Assembly (NCBI GenBank): GCA_902494945.1
Contig: CABUVF010000022.1
Coordinates: 1-19,638 of the forward strand
DNA from: an uncultured Collinsella sp.
Lineage (GTDB): Bacteria; Actinomycetota; Coriobacteriia; Coriobacteriales; Coriobacteriaceae
DNA: 19,638 bases
Reading direction: 5' to 3'
The notes under the pieces are model-generated. The model saw only the letters and a program-made list of their open reading frames with translations, did no database searches and was not told where the DNA came from. Position numbers and translations under genes: made by a program. This document shows positions 1-7,630 of the stretch, piece by piece; the first letter of the stretch is position 1, and every line of letters begins with the position of its first letter.

Positions 1-138
1 ATCCAAAAGTTTAGATTTTCCCACAATGCTTATCTTTTGGTCTTTGGTTCGGAATAGTGTAGTGCTGGCGGTCTATCTCTTGTTTTCGGTTGCTTGCTTC
101 CTTACCGTACATGAGCATTGAGAGAAGGAGACAAGCAG

Positions 139-408
139 ATGTTGGGTTACGAAGAAAAGATATAGCGCCTCGAACTGCTCGACGCGGTGGCAGATGCCGG
201 GAGGCTGGCGAGGGGCCTGGACCAGCTGCTCGAGTCCCTGGCTCACGCCGACCAGCTGGACCCGCTCGACGTCGAGGGGGTCCTGGCCCTGAGGTCTATA
301 AGCGAGAGGTGTGCCGAGCGCATCGGCGACGCGGCGCGCATCCTGGAGGCTCAGAACGAGGTCCTCTATGCGGAGGAGCGGGCCAAAGTCAAACCGCGCG
401 ATAACTGA
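139..408 (+). pseudogene. Small hypothetical gene interrupted by an amber codon
   Basis: An ATG at 139 sits 6 to 8 bases after a good ribosome binding site (AGAAGGAGA, about 123-131). It opens MLGYEEKI and then meets TAG at 163-165. The same frame continues without another stop to 408, giving RLELLDAVADAGRLARGLDQ and a helical, acidic/leucine-rich tail. Reading TAG as CAG would give an intact protein of about 89 residues. This strongly suggests a single C-to-T nonsense mutation. Alternatively a shorter protein of 73 residues could start at GTG 187, but no ribosome binding site is apparent there. I recognise no family. The predicted protein is soluble, mostly helical and has no signal peptide. 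It is probably an accessory gene of the mobile element. Confidence 0.6.
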
Positions 409-585
409 GGAACGAAACCCGGTCCGGAAACTGTTCCTTGATTCCGGCCGGATGATCTTCTCCGCCGCCCGGTGTCGCATTGTGTCCGAGCGGCTGATGT
501 CCCCCTATTCCCAGTGCCGCGGCGTACCGCTGCGTTATAATTCAGAAAACGCATTTGTATTGCATTTCGAGGGATAGAGGCGCGA
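409..585. promoter_or_regulatory. Leader region of the defence operon with candidate promoter and operator
   Basis: No gene is seen here. A consensus -10 box TATAAT lies at 536-541, without a convincing -35 at 16 to 18 bases upstream. The box is flanked by an inverted repeat, TGCGTT (531-536) and AACGCA (548-553), followed by two direct copies of GCATTT (551-556 and 562-567) spaced 11 bases, about one helical turn. A repressor here would cover the promoter. The RHH protein encoded directly downstream is the obvious candidate. At 424-447 CCGGAA and TTCCGG form a short inverted repeat without a T-tract, so I do not call a terminator. The ribosome binding site for the next gene is AGAGG at 576-580. 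Confidence 0.4.
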
Positions 586-798
586 ATGTCTAACGGCTAT
601 AAGGAGCTCATCAAGGGTAACCCCGGCGAGACCGAGATCAGGAGCTTCCTGGTAAACGGCGACCAGGTATCTGTGACCCTGCGCATCCCCGACACCCTGC
701 GCGACGCGGCGAAGGAGGAGGCTGCCCTTCGCGGCATGAGCTTCTCCGCCTTTGTGCGCACTTGCATGATCGAAGAGCTCGCGAAGAAGGGACAATAG
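586..798 (+). CDS. Ribbon-helix-helix (CopG/Arc-like) small DNA-binding protein
   Basis: This 70-residue protein has a typical RHH core at about residues 27-67. A basic/hydrophobic beta strand (VSVTLRIPDTLRDAAKEEAA) leads into two helices (FSAFVRTCMIEELAKKG). RHH proteins dimerise and insert a two-stranded sheet into the major groove. They act as antitoxins, plasmid copy regulators or autoregulators. The gene is the first of a tight run of genes: its stop is only 3 bases before the methyltransferase start. No toxin partner is seen beside it, so a role as transcriptional controller of the operon is more likely than an antitoxin role. The ATG at 586 is supported by AGAGG 5 bases upstream and a TATAAT box at 536-541. 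Confidence 0.75.
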   Translation: MSNGYKELIKGNPGETEIRSFLVNGDQVSVTLRIPDTLRDAAKEEAALRGMSFSAFVRTCMIEELAKKGQ

Positions 799-801
799 CC
801 C

Positions 802-2927
802 GTGACGGAGCCAATGCACGACATCTCGGTCGAAGGCTTCATAGAGTCCTTCGACCGCCGATACCCGACTTTCATTCTCAAGACGTTGCTGTGCGACCGC
901 ACTACGGGGCGCAACATCATATGGGCCGACAACGAATACGAGGCCCTAGGCGACGGCTACATGGGCGATGACGAGATGACCGTCGAGAAGATCACGGGCA
1001 TGAACTCCGGCGTCATCAAGCCGCGCATCGCCAAAGAGCAGGAGAAGCAATCCCAGCGCACCAAGAGCCGCGCCGAGGTGTTCACCCCGTCATGGCTGTG
1101 CAATCAGATGAACAACGACTTGGACGAGGCTTGGTTCGGCCGGCGCGATGTCTTCAACACCGAGATCGTTGCGGATGATGGCGCCAATACATGGACGCCG
1201 ACTAGTGATCCAATCGAATTTCCAAAGTCAAAGGGACACGGCTGGCGCGCATACGTGGAGGCTACGCGGCTCGAGATCACGTGTGGCGAGGCGCCGTTTG
1301 TGTGCTCGCGCTACGACACCGTGACGGGAGACGAGCTACCCGTAAGCGAGCGCGTAGGCTTCCTTGACCGCAAGCTTCGCGTTGTGACCGAGAAGACCAA
1401 GACTCGCAAGGAATGGGTGCGCCGGGCCCTCGACGCGCTGCGCGCGACGTACGGCTTCGAGTACCAGGGCGACAACCTGCTTATTGCTCGCGTCAATGTG
1501 CTCGAGACGTTCGTCGAGCATCTCCGCAATCGCTGGGGGTCGGGCCCCCAACAGGACGAGCTCGAGCAGGCGGCATGGATCGTTTCCTGGAACTTCTGGC
1601 AGATGAACGGCTTCACAGACGCCGTGCCCACCAACAAGATGGGCGCCGAGGTGGAGTCGACCCTGGGGACGTTCGAGGAGCCCGAGCCGGAGCCGATGCA
1701 ACCGTCGCTTTTCGACCTGTTCGATGACGTATTCCCCGACGAGACAACCGAAGAGACCAAAGAAGAGGAGCCAAGGGAAACGGTTCCCCTCTGCGTGATA
1801 TACGACTGGCAGAACGGCGAGCCCTTCGAGTTCGCCGCATTGAAAGGTGAGGCAGCAATTATGGGAAAGAAGTTCTATGCGGTAATCGGTAATCCCCATA
1901 TCAGCTTTCAGTGGCGGAACAAGATTCTGGCAATAAGACCTATGCACCGCCCATCTATCACGAGTTTATGGACTCGGCGTTCAAGGTTTCCGACAAGGTG
2001 GAGCTTGTCACTCCCGCTAGATTCCTATTTGACGCCGGCTCAACCCCAAAGGCCTGGAACAGGAAGATGCTTAACGACCCCCATTTCAAAGTGATGAGCT
2101 ATAAAGCGGATGCGTCCAGCGCCTTTCCGAATACCGACATCAAGGGCGGTGTTGCCGTTACCTATCGAGATGCTGATCGGGATTTCGGTGCGATAGAAGT
2201 GTTCACACATTTCGATGAGCTTCGTACCATCAAAGAGAAGGTTGTAAAACATGGCATCCAACCCCTCGGCGATATCATCTTCGCGGCCGATAGCTACCAC
2301 TTCACTGAAGCCATGCACGAAGACCATCCCGAGATTCGTTATGTTGACGACGACCATGGTCTGTTGAGCAAGAACCACGACTATGACCTTAAGACAAACG
2401 TTCTCGACAACCTTAACAATGTAGTTTTCTTTGACGAGATGCCTGGCGACGGAGATAGTTGCATCAGAATCTTTGGCAGAGGTCGCGCCGGAAGAGCTTA
2501 CAAGTTCATTTCCGCCAGATATATCGCTCCGCATCCGAACCTCGACAAATGGAAAGTACTTGTTCCTGCCGCCAACGGATCGGGCGCGCTTGGAGAAGTG
2601 CTTTCTACGCCCTTAATAGGGCGGCCCTTAATAGGGCATACGCAGTCCTTCATAAGCATTGGCAGTTTCAATTCCGAAGCGGAAGCTACGGCTCTCCTCA
2701 AATACATAAAATCGAAGTTCGCTCGGACCATGCTCGGAATTCTGAAGATTACGCAGCACAATCCCGCACCAAAATGGAAGTATGTCCCCCTACAGGACTT
2801 TACTTCTGACTCCGACATCGATTGGTCGCAGTCTGTTGCTGACATCGACCGTCAGCTCTATGCGAAGTACGGCCTCGACGACGAGGAGATTCAGTTCATC
2901 GAATCCCATGTGAAGGAGATGGACTAG
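802..2927 (+). pseudogene. Eco57I-type adenine-specific DNA methyltransferase, frameshifted in the NPPY motif
   Basis: Two open frames make one protein. Frame one (GTG 802, or ATG 814) gives the N-terminal half with AEVFTPSWLCNQMNN near residue 91 and a SAM-binding-type motif LEITCGEAPF near 157. It then reads FYAVIGNP and shifts into nonsense (HISFQWRN...), ending at 2094. The other frame, open to 2927, carries the rest: YQLSVAEQDSGNKTYAPPIY, VELVTPARFLFDAGSTPK and a target-recognition-like C-terminal half. The junction is at CCCC 1894-1897. One extra C restores IGNPPYQLS, the catalytic motif IV of N6-adenine methylases, and a continuous protein of about 708 residues. The 430-residue product actually encoded lacks the catalytic Pro-Tyr and the whole recognition half, so it should be inactive. 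Most of the second half is visibly poorer in GC than its neighbours. The gene precedes its helicase/nuclease partner by 2 bases. Confidence 0.85.
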
Positions 2928-2929
2928 CA

Positions 2930-5900
2930 ATGGCGAGCATCGACATCTCCCAGATCATCGAGACCACCGCTCCCGCGGTGCCGCAGATCTATGCCTACAC
3001 CACGCCCGAGATCGTCCGCCACAACGGCTGGACCAAGATCGGCTACACCGAGCAGGACGTGCGCGAGCGAATCAAACAGCAAACGCACACCGCCGACGTG
3101 CAGTGGCATCTGGAGTGGAGCGGCAACGCCACGTGGGAGCACCGTGTGGGCACGTTCCATGACACCGACTTCCACGCCTACCTCGAGAAGCAGGGCGTCG
3201 AGCGCGAACCCAAGAAGGAATGGTTCAAGATTAGCGGCGAGGAGTCTCACCAGCAGTTCTACCGGTTCCGCGACACCGACGGCGTGCTGGACGCACCCGG
3301 CGCTGCCTCCTACACCCTGCGCGCCGAGCAGCAGCGCGCAGTGGAGCAGACGGGAGCCTTCGCCCGCGCCCATTGGGACGAGGGCGGCGCGCACGGCGGC
3401 GAGTTCCTGTGGAACGCCAAGCCGCGCTTCGGCAAGACGCTCACCGCATACGACCTGTGCCGCAGTATCGGCGCGCAGAAGGTGCTCATCGTCACCAACC
3501 GCCCTGCCATCGCCAACTCCTGGTACGACGACTACGTGAAGTTCGTGGGCTTGGAGGGCGGCTACCGCTTCATCAGCGGCGTGGACGCTCTGACCGGCAA
3601 GCCCTACTGCCTCAGCCGCGAGGAGTACCTGCGCGCCATCCGCAACGACCCGGAAGGCCCCAAGGGGTTCATCGAGTTCGTGAGCCTTCAGGACCTCAAG
3701 GGCTCCATCCGCTTCGGCGGCGTGTACCAGAAGCTCGACGAGGTGGCCGACCTCACCTGGGACGTGCTCATCATCGACGAGGCACACGAGGGCGTGGACA
3801 CCTTCAAGACCGACGTGGCATTCGACCACATCAAGCGCCGCTTCACGCTGCACCTCTCTGGCACGCCCTTCAAGGCCATCGCAAACGAGAAGTTCGCCGA
3901 CGACGCCATCTACAACTGGACCTATGCCGACGAGCAGCAGGCCAAGCGTGACTGGCCTGCCGACTCTGAGCAGCCGAACCCCTACGCCAACCTCCCCAAG
4001 CTCAACCTGCTCACCTACCAGATGAGCGACATCGTCGAGCAGGAGGCCCGCGGCGGCATGGAGATTGATGGCGAGCAGACCGAGTTCGCCTTCGACCTCA
4101 ACGAGTTCTTCTCGACCAAGCACAACGGCGGCTTCGTGCACGACGCCGACGTGGATAAGTTCCTCGACGCGCTCACCACGCAGGAGAAGTTCCCGTTCTC
4201 GACACCCGGGCTGCGCGACGAGCTGCGTCACACGTTCTGGATGCTCAACCGCGTCGACTCCGCCCGCGCCCTCGCCAAGAAGCTGCAGGCGCACCCCGTC
4301 TTCAAGGATTACGAGGTGGTACTCGCTGCTGGCGACGGCAAGATCGACGCCGATGACGAGAACGAGAAATCGCTCGACAAGGTACGCCGCGCGATCAAGG
4401 ACCACGACAGGACCATCACCCTTTCGGTCGGCCAGCTGACCACGGGCGTGACCGTGCCGGAGTGGACCGCCGTGCTCATGCTCTCGAACATGGCGAGCCC
4501 CGCACTGTACATGCAGGCGGCCTTCCGCAGCCAGAACCCGTGCCTGTTCGACCTGGGCGGCGGCAACTACGCGCGCAAGGAGAACGCCTACGTCTTCGAC
4601 TTCGACCCGGCGCGCACGCTTACTATCTTTGAGCAGTTCGCCAACGACCTGTACGGCGAGACCGCGCGCGGCGGCGGCGATGTCGAAACGCGCGAGCGCC
4701 ATATCCGTCAGTTGCTGAACTTCTTCCCCGTCTACGGCGAGGACGAAGAGGGGCAGATGGTCGAGCTCGACGCCGAGCAGGTGCTCAGCGTGCCGAGGCG
4801 CATCCATGCCCGCGAGGTGGTCAGGCGCGGCTTTATGAGCAACTTCCTGTTCCAGAACATCGCGAGCGTCTTCCGCGCGCCGGCAGAGGTCGTGGAGATC
4901 ATCCAGCGCTTCGATCCCTACGAGCAGGGCAAGGCACAGAACGCCGAGAAGAACAAGGTCGAGATCGATGAGGGCACGGCCGACGAGCTCTCCATCAACG
5001 ACGAGGGCGAGGTGGAGATTCCCGACGAGCAGGTCGTAGGCAAGGCTGCGGACATCTTCGGGCCGAAGGTCTACGGCGACATCGCCGTCGAATTCTCAGG
5101 CCACATGGACGACATCGCGAAAGCCCACGAGGCCGATGACGACGATCGGGTGATGCTCGACAACCTCAAGGAGGCCTTCAAGCAGAGCGTGACCGCGCCT
5201 CTGGTACAGGCCGCCAAGGAGAGCTACGGCAGCGAGCTCAAGCCGCGCCAGCAGCAGCAGATCGAGCGCAAGGTCCAGGCGGACGCCGACATCCAACTCA
5301 ACCGCCAGGTCGGCGACTACCAGATTCAGGCGCGCCGCATCGAGCAGTCGCGCAAGGACGAGCTCAAGGCGGCGACAAGCGAGACCGAGCGCGCCGAGGT
5401 GAACAAGCGCCATGACGAGCAGAAAGCGGAGGCGTTCCAGACGCTCGCCCAGAAGCTCGAGGACTCCCGCGAGGAGCTCGTGCAACGCGCCGGCGAGACC
5501 GTGGTGCGCGAGGTGGAGACGGCGAAGAAAGAGGACGAGAAGCAGGGCATCGAGGACAAGGTGCGCGCTCATCTGCGCGGCTTCTCGCGTACCATCCCGT
5601 CGTTCCTCATGGCCTACGGCGAAGAGGGCACGACGCTCGCGAACTTCGACACCGTGATCCCCGCTGACGTCTTCCAGGACGTCACGAGCATCACCGTTGA
5701 TGAGTTCCGCTTTTTGCGTGATGGCGGCGACTACACCGATGGCGAGACCGGCGAGGTAAAGCGCTTCGTTGGGCACCTCTTCGACGAGGTCGTATTCAAC
5801 GACTCCGTGAGCGAGTTCATCAAGCTGCGCGAACGCCTGGCCAATTACTTCGACGAGTCCCAGACAGAGGACATCTTCGACTACGTGCCGCCCCAGAAGA

Positions 5901-6313
5901 CCAATCAGATCTTCACGCCGCGCAACGTCGTGGTTCAGATGGTGGACCTCTTCGAGAAGGAGAACCCGGGCTGCTTCGATGACCCGAGCCACACCTTCGC
6001 CGACCTGTATATGAAGTCTGGCCTCTACATCACCGAGATCATCAAGCGCCTGTACCGAAGCGAGGGCATGAAGGCCGCCTTCCCGGACGACCGCGAGCGT
6101 TTGGACCACATCCTGGAGCATCAGGTGTTCGGCATCGCGCCCACCAAGATTATCTACGAGATTGCCACCCACTTCATCCTGGGTTTCCACGACGAGGTCG
6201 GCCAAGGATGTGACTCTAACTTCGAGCTCGCGGACGCCGCGGAGCTCGCCAAGGAGGGCACGCTGGAGGCATACGTCGAGCGCGTCTTCGGGCCCAAGCT
6301 GGGCGAGGCGTAG
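2930..6313 (+). CDS. GIY-YIG nuclease / DEAH helicase fusion with C-terminal methyltransferase-like segment (restriction subunit)
   Basis: This large 1127-residue protein has several parts. Residues about 18-115 look like a GIY-YIG/T5orf172-type nuclease: QIYAYTTPE, then GWTKIGYTEQDVRERIKQQ, then a histidine/acid segment. A superfamily 2 helicase follows, with Walker A RFGKT at 166-170, DEAH at 283-286, SGTPFKA at 310-316, a motif V region near 497-510 (TTGVTVPEW) and the motif VI-like QAAFRSQ near 530. A charged, coiled-coil-like stretch covers about 770-890. The last 135 residues resemble the SAM-binding half of an N6 methylase (IFTPRNVVVQMVDLFEKENP; a degenerate motif I in ADLYMKSGLYITE) but lack any NPPY. 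It is probably the DNA-translocating and cutting subunit working with the methylase encoded just upstream. The ATG at 2930 has AAGGAG upstream. Confidence 0.8.
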   Translation: MASIDISQIIETTAPAVPQIYAYTTPEIVRHNGWTKIGYTEQDVRERIKQQTHTADVQWHLEWSGNATWEHRVGTFHDTDFHAYLEKQGVEREPKKEWFKISGEESHQQFYRFRDTDGVLDAPGAASYTLRAEQQRAVEQTGAFARAHWDEGGAHGGEFLWNAKPRFGKTLTAYDLCRSIGAQKVLIVTNRPAIANSWYDDYVKFVGLEGGYRFISGVDALTGKPYCLSREEYLRAIRNDPEGPKGFIEFVSLQDLKGSIRFGGVYQKLDEVADLTWDVLIIDEAHEGVDTFKTDVAFDHIKRRFTLHLSGTPFKAIANEKFADDAIYNWTYADEQQAKRDWPADSEQPNPYANLPKLNLLTYQMSDIVEQEARGGMEIDGEQTEFAFDLNEFFSTKHNGGFVHDADVDKFLDALTTQEKFPFSTPGLRDELRHTFWMLNRVDSARALAKKLQAHPVFKDYEVVLAAGDGKIDADDENEKSLDKVRRAIKDHDRTITLSVGQLTTGVTVPEWTAVLMLSNMASPALYMQAAFRSQNPCLFDLGGGNYARKENAYVFDFDPARTLTIFEQFANDLYGETARGGGDVETRERHIRQLLNFFPVYGEDEEGQMVELDAEQVLSVPRRIHAREVVRRGFMSNFLFQNIASVFRAPAEVVEIIQRFDPYEQGKAQNAEKNKVEIDEGTADELSINDEGEVEIPDEQVVGKAADIFGPKVYGDIAVEFSGHMDDIAKAHEADDDDRVMLDNLKEAFKQSVTAPLVQAAKESYGSELKPRQQQQIERKVQADADIQLNRQVGDYQIQARRIEQSRKDELKAATSETERAEVNKRHDEQKAEAFQTLAQKLEDSREELVQRAGETVVREVETAKKEDEKQGIEDKVRAHLRGFSRTIPSFLMAYGEEGTTLANFDTVIPADVFQDVTSITVDEFRFLRDGGDYTDGETGEVKRFVGHLFDEVVFNDSVSEFIKLRERLANYFDESQTEDIFDYVPPQKTNQIFTPRNVVVQMVDLFEKENPGCFDDPSHTFADLYMKSGLYITEIIKRLYRSEGMKAAFPDDRERLDHILEHQVFGIAPTKIIYEIATHFILGFHDEVGQGCDSNFELADAAELAKEGTLEAYVERVFGPKLGEA

Positions 6314-6316
6314 CGC

Positions 6317-7630
6317 GTGGCGGAAGTAGTCGACAGCAAACAGGATGGGCGTGCAGAGGCTGCGCGAGCGGCGGTGAGTGCGGCACGGCGTGAGGATACC
6401 GAACTTTGCGCCCGTCTAGTCTTTCGCGTCTCGCGCAATGAGCTAAGGCGCGTGGGGATCACCACGCCCATCGCTCTCTACGATGAGCTGAAGCAGGTCT
6501 TCTGGAACGCAGACGAGGGCGTCACCCTGGGCGACCACCTCTCTGTCGGGTTCGGCAAGGTCGACCGCCGCCGTCAGGTGCGCGCCTTCGCCGAGCGCCA
6601 TGCGGACGAGCCCAGAAACGTCGCCGCGAAAGCCTACGAGCGCGAATACGGCTTCAGCGCAGGCATCGCCGCGATATGGCTCGACCTGTTCGCCGAGCCC
6701 GCGGACGTGAGCTTCTCGGAGTGGCTTGGCGTCGAGGTCGCTGAATGCCCGACGGGCGCCCCGGCCTCCCGTGCGGATGTGCCCGTAGCGCACGACACCG
6801 AGCGCGAGGCACCCACCCTCGAGGGCTTCCTTGCCCGGGAGCTTGCCGGCCGCATCTGCGACGAAGGCCTCGTGCGTCGGCGCTTCGCCTTCGAGTTTCC
6901 CGACGATCCGCCCGAAGCGCTCGACCGCGGCATCGAGGATGCGGGCTACTACGAGGACCGCGGCTTGCTCTTCCGAGAAGGGAGCACCCCGAACGACCAC
7001 TTCACGCGGCTGCTGGCCGAGCATCCGTCTTTCGCGAAGGGCGACGCCGGCTTCGAGAACGCCGTGTGGCAGCACCCCGCCTTCCGCCAGGTGCTGCGCC
7101 AGGCGCTTTCGGACCACCGCTTACTTCTCTACGAGGGCGACAGCTACATCTCGTTCTCGCGGCTGCACGACGTGCTAGGCGCGCGCATGGCGGACATCGA
7201 GTCGTACGCGCCCGCGGTGAGCGTGGATGCGCCCGAAGGCGAGCCCTTCACCGTGGCGAGCCTGCGCGCGGGCGGCGCCACTCCGCATCCGCTGTACGGG
7301 CTGGACATGCCCGACGACTTCTACGAGGGACTGCTCGACGCGGGAGGGCTCCTGCGCAGCTGCACGCTCGCCGGAACCAAGGTGTTCGTCGCCGGAGGCG
7401 AGGGGCGGCTTTCCGCAGCCGACCTCATCGAGTGGATCGTCGCCCACCATGAGGGAATCGAGCGCGATGACCTGCCGAGACTGCTCGCGAACGATCTGGG
7501 CATCACGTGCCCGGCACCGCTTCTGACGACGACCATTTACAACTCCGACGTCTACTACGACGACATCGGGGACGCATATTACTCATCCATGGAGGCATGG
7601 AGGAAGGAGGCACGAAATGAGCTTGCTTGA
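6317..7630 (+). CDS. Unrecognised 437-residue protein in the defence operon
   Basis: I do not recognise a family. The GTG start lies 3 bases after the helicase stop, and the end overlaps the next gene by 14 bases, so it is translationally coupled on both sides. The protein is soluble, acidic and rich in short helices, with no signal peptide or membrane segment and no obvious nuclease or ATPase motif. The N-terminal 110 residues (VSRNELRRVGITTPIALYDE and following) may be a helical DNA- or protein-binding domain. A linker near residues 145-165 separates it from a second half. The C-terminus is tyrosine- and acid-rich (IYNSDVYYDDIGDAYYSSME). Its place between a restriction helicase and a ParB-fold protein suggests a recognition, adaptor or regulatory subunit. 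That is inference from context only. Confidence 0.7.
   Translation: MAEVVDSKQDGRAEAARAAVSAARREDTELCARLVFRVSRNELRRVGITTPIALYDELKQVFWNADEGVTLGDHLSVGFGKVDRRRQVRAFAERHADEPRNVAAKAYEREYGFSAGIAAIWLDLFAEPADVSFSEWLGVEVAECPTGAPASRADVPVAHDTEREAPTLEGFLARELAGRICDEGLVRRRFAFEFPDDPPEALDRGIEDAGYYEDRGLLFREGSTPNDHFTRLLAEHPSFAKGDAGFENAVWQHPAFRQVLRQALSDHRLLLYEGDSYISFSRLHDVLGARMADIESYAPAVSVDAPEGEPFTVASLRAGGATPHPLYGLDMPDDFYEGLLDAGGLLRSCTLAGTKVFVAGGEGRLSAADLIEWIVAHHEGIERDDLPRLLANDLGITCPAPLLTTTIYNSDVYYDDIGDAYYSSMEAWRKEARNELA

Noticed and set aside
3..40. Inverted repeat CCAAAAG / CTTTTGG near the left edge
   Set aside because: A 7-base stem with a 24-base AT-rich loop and no T-tract is too weak to call a terminator or regulatory hairpin.
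1894..1897. Classical phase-variable homopolymer tract
   Set aside because: Four or five C is too short for efficient slipped-strand mispairing. Switching is not excluded but is not supported by tract length.
1885..1905. Programmed -1 frameshifting to express the full methylase
   Set aside because: A -1 shift after CCC at 1894-1896 would restore NPPY, but there is no X XXY YYZ slippery heptamer and I saw no clear stimulatory stem downstream. A plain one-base deletion is simpler.
2609..2637. Tandem 15-base repeat (GCCCTTAATAGGGC twice)
   Set aside because: It encodes PLIGR-PLIGH in frame inside the methylase, and a similar P-L-I-G doublet seems usual for this protein family as I remember it, so it is probably not a recent duplication.
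2924..4807. 627-residue open frame on the minus strand opposite the helicase
   Set aside because: It is the antisense shadow of a strongly supported gene in GC-rich DNA. The translation is a low-complexity Leu/Val/Ala/Glu/Arg mix without domains, and no ribosome binding site supports it.
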